From Acidobacteriota bacterium (GTDB lineage Bacteria > Acidobacteriota > Terriglobia > UBA7540), in the NCBI GenBank assembly GCA_003165615.1, contig PLWR01000475.1, forward strand, positions 1 to 5,926: 5,926 bases of DNA. The letters are read 5' to 3'. This document shows, piece after piece, positions 1 through 5,725 of this stretch; within the stretch, counting starts at the first letter, position 1, and the number at the start of each line of letters is the position of its first letter. Made by a program: the position numbers and the translations under genes. The notes beneath the pieces were generated by a model that worked only from the letters and a program-made list of their open reading frames with translations, had not been told where the DNA came from and searched no databases.

Positions 1-574
1 CATCCTGAAAGATTCGAATTCCGGCGATCCCCGCGGCGCCGTTCTGGCGGCAGGGGGGGACGCGGTCGAGGGTGATTCCGCCCAGGGCAAAAACGGGGAT
101 GGAAATCTGCGACGTCACTTCGCGCAGTTTGGCGAGTCCCAACGGCGGGCCGTATTGCAGCTTCGACGGGGTTGCGAAAATGGGTCCCAGCAGAATGTAG
201 TTCGCGCCCGCCGCTTCCGCCGCCAGGGCCTCCTGAAGGGAGTGGCAGGAGACTCCCACAACGAATTCACGCGGCGCCAGTCTTCGCACCAAGTCCACCG
301 GCATGGAGCGTGTGCCTAAATGTACGCCATGGGCATGGGCCGCCAGCGCCACATCCAAACGGTCGTTCACCATCACGCGCGTCCGTCCCTGCTGGCGCGC
401 TTGTCGAGCGGCAGCTTCCGTCAGGGCAAGCAGGCTACGGGCGGGCAGGTCCTTTTCACGAATCTGCACCCAATCCACGCCCGCGGCAATGGCTTGCGCG
501 ATGAAGGCATCCGGAGTGGAGGTTTTGATTTGAGTACGATCCGTAATGTAGTAGAACTGGAAAGATGGGGTCAT
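1..574 (-). CDS. thiE: Thiamine phosphate synthase family protein (ThiE/TenI fold), C-terminus cut by window edge
   Basis: ThiE joins the thiazole phosphate and HMP-pyrophosphate halves of thiamine in the cytosol. The 191 visible residues, of about 210 usual, follow the TIM-barrel family order: YYITDR near residue 8, QIREKD (R39, K41), VNDRLD (N70, D71), GVHLG near 83, VGVSCHS (S109, H111), LGPIFATPSK (T135, S137, K138), FALGGIT (G165-G166) and GAAGIAGIRIFQ at the cut end. The ATG at 574 sits seven codons before YYITD, as expected for the family, and an in-frame TGA at 587-589 excludes a longer protein. No Shine-Dalgarno is visible, and the start codon lies inside a tandem octamer repeat. Oddity: the Asp expected after GVHLGQ (Mg2+ ligand in classical ThiE) is replaced, with the stretch reading GTRSMP. 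TenI-type thiazole tautomerase is therefore an alternative, but the GP of GPIF is ThiE-like, since TenI of Bacillus has His there as I recall. Family membership is sure; the exact reaction is less so. Confidence 0.85.
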   Translation of the reverse strand, partial: MTPSFQFYYITDRTQIKTSTPDAFIAQAIAAGVDWVQIREKDLPARSLLALTEAAARQARQQGRTRVMVNDRLDVALAAHAHGVHLGTRSMPVDLVRRLAPREFVVGVSCHSLQEALAAEAAGANYILLGPIFATPSKLQYGPPLGLAKLREVTSQISIPVFALGGITLDRVPPCRQNGAAGIAGIRIFQD

Positions 575-790
575 TTGGCCATCGGGTCATCGGGTCATTA
601 ACAGATCGGGTCATCGGATCATTGAATCATTGGGTCATTGAAAAGCTGTCCGTGGTCAGTCGTCCGTTGCCCGTGGCATTTGATTTTTCAAAATGGGAAA
701 AGTAAGCCACCGAGGATCGGCAACTGACAACTGACTACGGACAACGGGCAGCATTTCAATGATCCGATGACCCGATGATTCAATAATCCG
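567..790. repeat. Composite inverted repeat: octamer arrays flanking heptamer arrays
   Basis: This fills the gap between the small membrane gene (stop at 795) and thiE. The left arm, 567-638, is nine octamers in an unbroken 8-base register. Its consensus is NGGGTCAT, with exact CGGGTCAT at 583, 591 and 607 and weaker units at 575, 599, 615 and 623. The right arm, 759-790, has four octamers of the opposite orientation (ATGATCCG, ATGACCCG, ATGATTCA, ATAATCCG). Bases 605-626 and 755-776 are perfect 22 bp reverse complements. Inside lie heptamers: gtccgtg, gtcagtc, gtccgtt, gcccgtg at 648-675, and caactga twice, ctacgga, caacggg at 721-748, again in opposite orientation. The AT-rich centre, 683-712, would form the loop. 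I see no convincing thiE promoter in it. Similar short-period intergenic arrays are, from memory, common in Acidobacteriota; their function is unknown to me. Confidence 0.9.
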
Positions 791-794
791 CTCC

Positions 795-1052
795 TCATCG
801 ATTTGGCCGGCCGCTCACAAAACCCAATTCGCGCCGAAATCGCCATACCTCGAAGAAGGCCAACCAGATGTCCGCCAGCCCCAGGCCGGAGACCGCGCCG
901 CGGAGGAAGTAGTTGCGCGCAACGCTTGCAAACAAAGGGTAGTGACCGACAAAATAATTCTTGGTCCAAAGCGAAATCCACGGAAAGACGAACAGAAACA
1001 CGCCAATCTCGAAGCAGAACACGATGTACACGATGGTTAGAAGGCGACTCAT
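795..1052 (-). CDS. Small two-pass membrane protein, conserved hypothetical
   Basis: This is an 85-residue protein of unknown function. Two hydrophobic segments are clear. The first is about residues 4-27 (LLTIVYIVFCFEIGVFLF and on to PWI). The second is about residues 52-70, within RGAVSGLGLADIWLAFFEVW. They are joined by an aromatic and basic loop (WTKNYFVGHYPLF, VARNYFLRG). The tail from 71 is basic (RFRRELG), which by the positive-inside rule favours a cytoplasmic C-terminus. The RGAVSGLGL core followed by a W-rich helix is familiar from short hypothetical proteins in acidobacterial genomes, but I know no assigned role. The gene lies 76 bases after the TPR gene on the same strand and may be cotranscribed with it. 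No good Shine-Dalgarno precedes the ATG (only GGAT about 14 bases upstream). The stop codon lies four bases from the octamer repeat. Confidence 0.75.
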   Translation of the reverse strand: MSRLLTIVYIVFCFEIGVFLFVFPWISLWTKNYFVGHYPLFASVARNYFLRGAVSGLGLADIWLAFFEVWRFRRELGFVSGRPNR

Positions 1053-1128
1053 TTATACAGTCGATCCAGGAAATCGGTCTCAGGCAAGACGATAGGGGTC
1101 ACCCCCCGCGGCGCGGGTGGAATGTCTA

Positions 1129-4100
1129 TCAGGCTTTCTGCTGGAGCTCGCGGATCTTCTCCGCCACATCGCGGAAATCAATATTCTGGCTATAGACCTC
1201 GGTGAATCTCTCCAGGGCGTTGCGGGAATCGCCGGCCTGCTCATACGCCAGGCCCAGATCATATTGCAGGGCCATGAGTGCCTCCTCGTCGAGGCCGGGT
1301 GTTTCCAGCGCGCGCAGGTACCACTTGACGGCAATGGCGGGCATCTTTTTTTCCATGAAACAGATGGCCAGAAGACTGCACGCCTGAAGGAAGTTGGGAG
1401 GGTAGTTCCCTTTCCCCGCACCCTTCACAAGCTTTTGAAACTCGCCAATCGCTTCGTCCAACAATCCCATTTCCCGGAAGGCCACGCCCAAATTGTAATG
1501 GGTCTCGGGGTCATCCTTGTTGCCCGCGCCGCCGCCGGAATCCTCCATCTCCGCCAGCAAGCCGCTGAGTTGCGAGGCGCCTTGAGGGCCTGTGGGTGAC
1601 GCGGCCGCAATCCTCGGTGAGGCGGCAGGCGTCGCGGCGGCAGCGCCTTCAGGCACCGCCATCCCGTCCAGAGTGGAGGCCATATCCTGGGCAAAGTCGC
1701 CGAACACATCCATGCCGCCGCTCTGCGCCGCGACCGGTTCAGGCTCATGCGCAGGCGGTGGGGCCTCCGGCTTCTTCACGGGATGTGGAGCCCCATGATC
1801 CACCGCGGGCTCAGGCTCAAGGGTCACCGCGTAACTTGTGGGGAGTTCCCATTCTTCGTGCGCGGGCTCTTCCGCCACCGGCGCGGGCTGCGGCACCGCG
1901 GGCGCGGGCTCTTTCACCGCCGGCGCGGGTTCTGACGGAGAAGCAACCTCGGGTTCTGCTTCCGCAACTTCCACCGGCAGTTCCTCAAAATTCAATTCTT
2001 CTGCGATCTCATAATCCGCCGGCGGTTCACCCGCCACGACTTCATCTGCGGGGGCAACTTGTGAGGCAACTTGCTCCTGTGGTTCCGCCGGGGGGGCTTC
2101 ACCGGTTCGCTCGTTGAGCAGGCGGCGAAGTTCTGCCACAAACGGGCTACCCGGATATTTCGCTTCCATCGTGGCCACAGTTTGGCGCGCCTCGTCTATA
2201 AAACCGTTCTCAAGGTAGAACTCAACTTCGATTCTGCTATCTTCAAGATCAACAGGTATCGCTTCTTCCGCGAACTCCGGCGGTGGTTCATGAACCTCAG
2301 CCGGTTTTTCGACGGGCGGCGTCGCCTCATCCATCACCGGGGCCGGAGAAGGCGCCTCGGAGTGAGCTGAGGTTTCCACTGTTTCCGGTGCAGCCTCCTC
2401 CGGAATAACCGGGATTTCCAATACTTCCGCCGCAAGCTCCTCATGGGCGACCGGGATTCCCAACGCTTCCGCCGCCGGTTCCTCCAGGGTAGCCGCGATT
2501 TCCACCGGCGCCGGTGTCTCCACGGGGGGTGGGGCTACCGCTTTCGGTTCAGCAAATGAGGGGGCAGGGGCTTCAAAGCCAAATGCCGCCATGGCATCCA
2601 GGTCTCCGGAGAGATCCAATTCCATGGCCTCTTCCCCCACCACAGGGGACGGGGTTGGCGCCGCCGGCGGTTCAATCGGAATCTCCAGCGGCGTGAGGTC
2701 GAAGGTGAATTCTGTCGGCGGTGGCGCTGCAGCAGGTGGCGGAGCGGGTACCGCCGCCACGGGCTCACTCGGAGCAAGCGGTTCAATCGGAATCTCCGCG
2801 CTCACTCCCGCTTCTGGTTTCGCCGGGGGGGAGGGAGGAGGGGGCGCGGGCTCTTCCACCTTCTTCCTGGGGGGTGGGGCAGCGCGCGGAAGTTCATGCA
2901 CGGCGCCTTTTGCCAGGGCAACGGCTTGGTATTTTTCTGCGGTCTCGGTGTCGCCCTGCGCAGCAAATATTCGAGCCAATTGCGCGGCCGCCACTGCTGC
3001 CCGCTCCGGAAAGCCCTTGTGGGAGATTTCCAGGATGCGCCGGTGAATATCGATTTGGTCGGGGTAGACCTGCAAGACCTTTTCCAGTTCCCCGATCGCC
3101 TTCTCGGGCAGGTTGTAACGCGAAAACAGGTCACCGTTCTCAAGGGCCTCTTTCACCATCGATTCCTCGGCAGCATCAGCGTCCGCAGGCTTCGGTGGGT
3201 GCTCCTCTTCTTCCTCCTGCGTCCCTAGCGCCATCTCACGACTGGAGAAATCAACGGGCTTGAGCTCTCGGCCCAGCTTTTTTTTCACGGCATTCAAAAG
3301 GCCGCGGTAATTCTCATTCTCAGGTTCGCGGTCCGATAGCCTTAAATAGGCGGCTTCGGCCTTTTCCAGGTTGCCTGCCTCTTCGTAGGCACGGCCAAGC
3401 GCTTCCAGGACTTCCGGCAAGGTGTATTCATCCGCAGTTCTTTCGCAAATCCTGTGGACCAATTCCAGGGTGGGAATGTGCTTGGGGGCCTTGGTCCAAA
3501 CCCGGCGAAAGGCTTCCAAGAGAGGACCGGCATTGTTCTGATTGATCATCTGGTCGGCAAAACCAGCGAGCAACTTATAGGCTTCTTCAATATCCCCTTT
3601 TTCCACCAGGAGCGCAGAAACACCGGAGACCGGCGCGAAGTCCGAAGGATTTGATTTGAAAACCTCCAGCACCAACGTCTCAGCCTCCGGAAGCTTGCGG
3701 GTGGCAAGATAGGCGTCCAGCAAAATACGCTTGGCGGTGAGGTCAGACTGCAATTCCGGCGAGGCCTTGATGATCCTCTCGGCTTCCTCCGGCTGCTGGC
3801 GGGCAATGGCCACGCGAGCTCGCAGAATCTGTATCTTGGAGTTCTTCGGGTCCAGCTCCGCGGCCTTTTTCAAGGCGGTTTCGGCGGCCGCCTGATCATC
3901 GCGGCGCAGCAAAATCTCCGCTGATTCCAGATGGGTGCGGGCGGCATCTTCCCGCTTGCCTGCCTGTTCGCATTCCGTCGCCAGGCGATTGCGAAAGTTG
4001 ATGTTCTCAGGATCAAGCAGCACCAGCTTGTGGAGAACATCCAGAACGCGCTCGGTCTGGTTCCGCTTTTTGAAAAACTCCACGGCCTGGAGATACTGCT

Positions 4101-4440
4101 CGCGAGCTTCGCGACTCAACCCTTGAAGCTGGTACAGTTCCCCCAATTTCAGCAGGGTGTCGATGGAATTGGGATCAACTTTGGAAATCTTTCTGTAGAT
4201 GGCGATGGCTTTGACGTTGAAACCTTCGCGAACGTAAGCCTCCGCCAGCCGGTGGAATTGCCTTAACCCCTCGGTGATGTTCCGATCACGAATGTAGAGG
4301 TCGCCAACCGTGTTGAGTAGAGACACGTCGGAGGGGTCATTATCAAGGATTTCTTGATAGAGCTTGATGGCTTGAGCAACCTTGCCTTGAGCTACAGACT
4401 TCTCAGCCTCTTGCAGCTTATTGGCCTTGTGAAAAGCCAT
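1129..4440 (-). CDS. Large multi-domain tetratricopeptide repeat protein
   Basis: This 1103-residue protein is probably a protein-binding scaffold; no catalytic motif is visible. With no signal peptide or membrane segment it should be cytoplasmic. Residues 9-385 form a long TPR superhelix with typical turns (AIKLYQEILDNDP, AIAIYRKISKVDP, ALKKAAELDPKN, AEAAYLRLSDREP). Residues 425-512 hold another TPR block (AIGELEKVLQVYPDQ). Residues 515-730 are a Pro/Ala/Glu-rich, probably disordered linker with a three- to four-copy 14-residue repeat. Residues 734-778 form a single helical hairpin (NGFIDEARQTVATMEAKYPGS). Residues 779-970 are a second acidic Pro-rich linker, and 975-1103 a C-terminal TPR domain (HYNLGVAFREMGLLDEAIGEF, then DLGLAYEQAGDSRNALERF). 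The ATG is preceded by GGAG at 7 bases. The layout recalls FimV-like and other long TPR proteins of acidobacteria and deltaproteobacteria, but I cannot assign a pathway. TPR identity is certain; function is unknown. Confidence 0.95.
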   Translation of the reverse strand: MAFHKANKLQEAEKSVAQGKVAQAIKLYQEILDNDPSDVSLLNTVGDLYIRDRNITEGLRQFHRLAEAYVREGFNVKAIAIYRKISKVDPNSIDTLLKLGELYQLQGLSREAREQYLQAVEFFKKRNQTERVLDVLHKLVLLDPENINFRNRLATECEQAGKREDAARTHLESAEILLRRDDQAAAETALKKAAELDPKNSKIQILRARVAIARQQPEEAERIIKASPELQSDLTAKRILLDAYLATRKLPEAETLVLEVFKSNPSDFAPVSGVSALLVEKGDIEEAYKLLAGFADQMINQNNAGPLLEAFRRVWTKAPKHIPTLELVHRICERTADEYTLPEVLEALGRAYEEAGNLEKAEAAYLRLSDREPENENYRGLLNAVKKKLGRELKPVDFSSREMALGTQEEEEEHPPKPADADAAEESMVKEALENGDLFSRYNLPEKAIGELEKVLQVYPDQIDIHRRILEISHKGFPERAAVAAAQLARIFAAQGDTETAEKYQAVALAKGAVHELPRAAPPPRKKVEEPAPPPPSPPAKPEAGVSAEIPIEPLAPSEPVAAVPAPPPAAAPPPTEFTFDLTPLEIPIEPPAAPTPSPVVGEEAMELDLSGDLDAMAAFGFEAPAPSFAEPKAVAPPPVETPAPVEIAATLEEPAAEALGIPVAHEELAAEVLEIPVIPEEAAPETVETSAHSEAPSPAPVMDEATPPVEKPAEVHEPPPEFAEEAIPVDLEDSRIEVEFYLENGFIDEARQTVATMEAKYPGSPFVAELRRLLNERTGEAPPAEPQEQVASQVAPADEVVAGEPPADYEIAEELNFEELPVEVAEAEPEVASPSEPAPAVKEPAPAVPQPAPVAEEPAHEEWELPTSYAVTLEPEPAVDHGAPHPVKKPEAPPPAHEPEPVAAQSGGMDVFGDFAQDMASTLDGMAVPEGAAAATPAASPRIAAASPTGPQGASQLSGLLAEMEDSGGGAGNKDDPETHYNLGVAFREMGLLDEAIGEFQKLVKGAGKGNYPPNFLQACSLLAICFMEKKMPAIAVKWYLRALETPGLDEEALMALQYDLGLAYEQAGDSRNALERFTEVYSQNIDFRDVAEKIRELQQKA
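2377..2502 (-). repeat. In-gene 42-base tandem repeat encoding 14-residue units
   Basis: Within the first linker of the TPR protein, residues 647-660, 661-674 and 675-688 align without gaps: EIAATLEEPAAEAL, GIPVAHEELAAEVL and EIPVIPEEAAPETV. The DNA repeats too: the coding-complement stretches beginning ccgggattt at 2409 and ccgggattc at 2451 are 42 bases apart, and a weaker copy starts at 2493. Residues 689-702 may be a decayed fourth unit. The units have diverged, so the expansion is not recent. The EIPIEP motif also occurs twice earlier in the linker, near residues 549 and 587. Confidence 0.75.
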
Positions 4441-4447
4441 CTACACG

Positions 4448-4451
4448 CTCC
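4448..4451 (-). promoter_or_regulatory. Shine-Dalgarno GGAG for the TPR gene
   Basis: GGAG on the minus strand is followed by seven bases and then ATG at 4440. This supports that start codon for the TPR protein. Confidence 0.7.
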
Positions 4452-4483
4452 AAATGCCCCTCGGTGGTGTGGACTATCGGCTA

Positions 4484-4512
4484 AACGTAACATACGCCCC
4501 CATTCAAGTCAA
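4484..4512 (-). promoter_or_regulatory. Likely sigma70-type promoter of the TPR gene
   Basis: On the minus strand, TTGACT (4512-4507, five of six to TTGACA) is followed by exactly 17 bases and TACGTT (4489-4484, matching T1, A2 and T6 of TATAAT). Transcription would begin near 4477, giving a leader of about 37 bases before the ATG. It lies in the 277-base gap between the CDGSH gene and the TPR gene, where I find no other gene and no clear terminator. It indicates that the TPR gene can be transcribed independently. Confidence 0.5.
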
Positions 4513-4717
4513 CGGAATGAGGGGCCTAACGCGACTTTGACTAAACCATTACAACTCTTGACGTTGGCAAGAACTGCGAGCTTTCCGGTCAAAAGAAAGA
4601 ATGTGGTTTCCAACGGGATGCAACCGCCCCACCCGTTCGGCCTCGGGCACCTGGCGGCACGAGAGTTGGAATTTCCCGGCGCAATTCCCGTTCCCCTTTA
4701 CCACGAAGCCAGCCGCT

Positions 4718-4948
4718 CTACGCGGGCTTGGGAGCGGGAGGCGGCAAAGTCCGCGCCTTTACCTCCGATTGAAAATTGGCCTTCCGGTGAGAGCCGTCGC
4801 AGAAGGGTTTGTTCTCCGAAGCTCCACAGCGGCAGAGCCCGATGGCGGTCCGTCCTGATAGATCAAAAGTGCTTCCCGTCGGGTCGCAAATCGTGAATTC
4901 GCCTTCTACCTTGATCGAACCGTTGGTGTTGATGGTGATTTTCGCCAA
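4718..4948 (-). CDS. CDGSH iron-sulfur domain protein (mitoNEET-like, single domain)
   Basis: This 76-residue protein should bind a [2Fe-2S] cluster through three Cys and one His. The full signature is present at 39-54, CRCGASENKPFCDGSH, with ligands C39, C41, C50 and H54, and the length is typical of single-domain bacterial members. The N-terminal part (ITINTNGSIKVEGEFTICDPTG) is the usual beta-rich lead-in. The tail, RTLPPPAPKPA, is Pro-rich and probably flexible. There is no signal or membrane segment, so it should be a soluble cytosolic protein. Bacterial CDGSH proteins are generally linked to electron or Fe-S transfer, but the partner here is unknown. The start is TTG, not ATG, and is chosen because GGAGG stands five bases upstream. 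The gene follows hemJ after 162 bases on the same strand. Its leader has its own candidate promoter and a TTGA-N6-TCAA dyad. Confidence 0.93.
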   Translation of the reverse strand: MAKITINTNGSIKVEGEFTICDPTGSTFDLSGRTAIGLCRCGASENKPFCDGSHRKANFQSEVKARTLPPPAPKPA

Positions 4949-4953
4949 ACTTC

Positions 4954-4958
4954 CCTCC
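4954..4958 (-). promoter_or_regulatory. Strong Shine-Dalgarno deciding a TTG start
   Basis: GGAGG, within a longer GGGGAGGG run on the minus strand, lies five bases before the TTG at 4948. It is the strongest ribosome binding site in the window and justifies the non-ATG start of the CDGSH gene. Confidence 0.75.
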
Positions 4959-4962
4959 CCTG

Positions 4963-4976
4963 TTGAATAAACTCAA
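4963..4976. promoter_or_regulatory. TTGA-N6-TCAA dyad, possible FNR/CRP-family operator
   Basis: The sequence TTGAATAAACTCAA has the TTGA...TCAA core spacing of FNR-type sites. It falls just downstream of the predicted start of transcription of the CDGSH gene and just upstream of its Shine-Dalgarno, where a bound regulator would repress. This is an inference from one short match; chance is quite possible. Confidence 0.25.
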
Positions 4977-4986
4977 GGCTGCTTAA

Positions 4987-5015
4987 TAAATAATCCTTAT
5001 TGCCGGAGGTTGCAA
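4987..5015 (-). promoter_or_regulatory. Candidate promoter of the CDGSH gene
   Basis: Minus-strand TTGCAA (5015-5010) and TATTTA (4992-4987) are separated by 17 bases in an AT-rich island between hemJ and the CDGSH gene. The hexamers match the consensus only moderately (four and three of six). The spacing and AT-richness support it, but it remains a weak call. Confidence 0.35.
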
Positions 5016-5047
5016 GCCGTCAGTTATGCGACGCAGCCTCAAAAGCC

Positions 5048-5082
5048 CTGCCTTCCGCCCGTCTCCGAGATTGGGAAGGCAG
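5048..5082 (-). terminator. Possible rho-independent terminator after hemJ
   Basis: Perfect 9 bp arms (ctgccttcc at 5048-5056, ggaaggcag at 5074-5082) enclose a 17-base loop, 28 bases after the hemJ stop. On the minus strand the hairpin is followed by GGCTTTTG, only a short U run beginning three bases after the stem. The loop is long and the U-tract poor, so it may terminate weakly or only stabilise the mRNA end. Confidence 0.4.
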
Positions 5083-5110
5083 CCGCGTGTCCGTGTCCGC
5101 AGGGTCGCAA

Positions 5111-5590
5111 TCATACCATTGTAATGGGATTGCCGGTTCCCCCAAACTGCGCATGGGGCCGTGGCAGGCCAAAGGGTCTGACCAGCGCCAAAATCAAAAT
5201 TGCAACGAATACCAAGGCGATGGCTCCATGCAAGGCCATGCATTCGCGGCGGGCTAACGCGATTCTCCCCTCCTGGAACGCCCGCGCTCGAAAGGTGAGC
5301 CGCAGATCAAGCACTACTAAAATGACCACCAAAAGCAGTTTCGCGTGCAACCAGTATTGCCGCAGATAATTGGGGTCATGGGCCACGAGCATAAATCCCG
5401 TGATCACCATGATGGCCGCTCCGGGGTGCGCCAGACCTTTCAAAAGTTTCGATTCCACGCGGCCCAGGGTGGCGCGCGTCTCAGGAGAGGCTTCCTCGGT
5501 GTGGATCGCCAGGACATGAGTGACCATCAGGAGACTTCCCACCCAGAATACCAAGCCCATCATGTGAAAGACCAGCGTCCAGCCAACCAT
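5111..5590 (-). CDS. hemJ: HemJ-type protoporphyrinogen IX oxidase (CopD-like membrane protein)
   Basis: HemJ oxidises protoporphyrinogen IX to protoporphyrin IX, the penultimate step of heme synthesis, in the inner membrane. The 159 residues give four membrane helices, at about 5-28, 53-71, 80-100 and 118-138. Family marks are the His in helix 1 (LVFHMMGLVFWVGSL, H9), the loop into helix 2 (ESKLLKGLAHPGAAIMVITGF), the WLHAKL motif at 80-85 opening helix 3, and the VRPF ending helix 4. HemJ proteins are usually about 140-195 residues. This one has a 19-residue tail after RPF. The ATG is preceded by GAGG at four bases, and an in-frame TGA at 5597-5599 rules out a longer protein. Its -35 box appears to lie in the arm of a palindromic repeat. 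Acidobacterial copies are often labelled only CopD family; a copper-resistance-like protein is the alternative, but the LHAKL and RPF motifs favour HemJ. Confidence 0.83.
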   Translation of the reverse strand: MVGWTLVFHMMGLVFWVGSLLMVTHVLAIHTEEASPETRATLGRVESKLLKGLAHPGAAIMVITGFMLVAHDPNYLRQYWLHAKLLLVVILVVLDLRLTFRARAFQEGRIALARRECMALHGAIALVFVAILILALVRPFGLPRPHAQFGGTGNPITMV

Positions 5591-5594
5591 GCAA

Positions 5595-5598
5595 CCTC
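5595..5598 (-). promoter_or_regulatory. Shine-Dalgarno GAGG for hemJ
   Basis: GAGG on the minus strand, four bases before the ATG at 5590. The spacing is a little short but supports this start over the downstream Met10 and Met11. Confidence 0.55.
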
Positions 5599-5630
5599 AC
5601 ATCCGAGGGAGTAACAACTGCTTCCAGGCT

Positions 5631-5659
5631 AGTGTAATGGCCAGCAATTGTGTGGACAA
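5631..5659 (-). promoter_or_regulatory. Candidate hemJ promoter using a repeat-borne -35 box
   Basis: Minus-strand TTGTCC (5659-5654) and TACACT (5636-5631) are 17 bases apart, each matching four of six consensus positions. Transcription would start near 5624, about 34 bases before the hemJ ATG. The -35 lies wholly inside the 9 bp outer arm of the palindromic element at 5653-5725. Confidence 0.4.
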
Positions 5660-5725
5660 CGTAGCGCCGCCATCTTGGCGGCATTTGCCGGCAGGATGCC
5701 GACGCTACAACCGAAGCGTTGTCCA
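5653..5725. repeat. Nested palindromic (REP-like, cruciform) element
   Basis: Outer arms tggacaacg (5653-5661) and cgttgtcca (5717-5725) are perfect 9 bp complements. Next, gtagcg (5661-5666) pairs with cgctac (5703-5708). The eight bases 5709-5716 on the right side are unpaired. Inside are two hairpins: ccgcca-tct-tggcgg (5667-5681) and cggca-gga-tgccg (5689-5701), giving a three-way-junction shape. It encodes nothing. The GTAGCG...CGCTAC frame around CGGCA-type hairpins resembles dispersed intergenic repeats I recall from acidobacterial genomes; copy number cannot be seen here. Confidence 0.8.

Noticed and set aside
172..601. Plus-strand frames of 76 to 110 codons
   Set aside because: They lie antisense to thiE, which has family motifs throughout its length.
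567..638. CRISPR array
   Set aside because: Units are 8 bases with no spacers and drift gradually; it is a simple tandem repeat, and no cas gene is near.
1094..1118. GC-rich dyads in the gap between the TPR gene and the small membrane gene, as a terminator
   Set aside because: Arms are only about five bases, and no U run follows on the minus strand, so termination is not supported.
1592..3263. Several long plus-strand frames rich in Pro, Arg, Ala and Gly
   Set aside because: They are antisense shadows of the Pro/Ala/Glu-rich linkers of the TPR protein, whose GC-biased codons suppress stops on the other strand.
4600..4717. Inverted repeats (aacggg/cccgtt and ggaatt/aattcc) after the CDGSH gene, as a terminator
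   Set aside because: Six-base arms with long loops and no U-tract; they may be chance.
4354..4896. A 180-codon plus-strand open frame across the TPR start and most of the CDGSH gene
   Set aside because: It overlaps two well-supported genes antisense, its product is low-complexity and basic with no family signature, and it spans their promoter gap.
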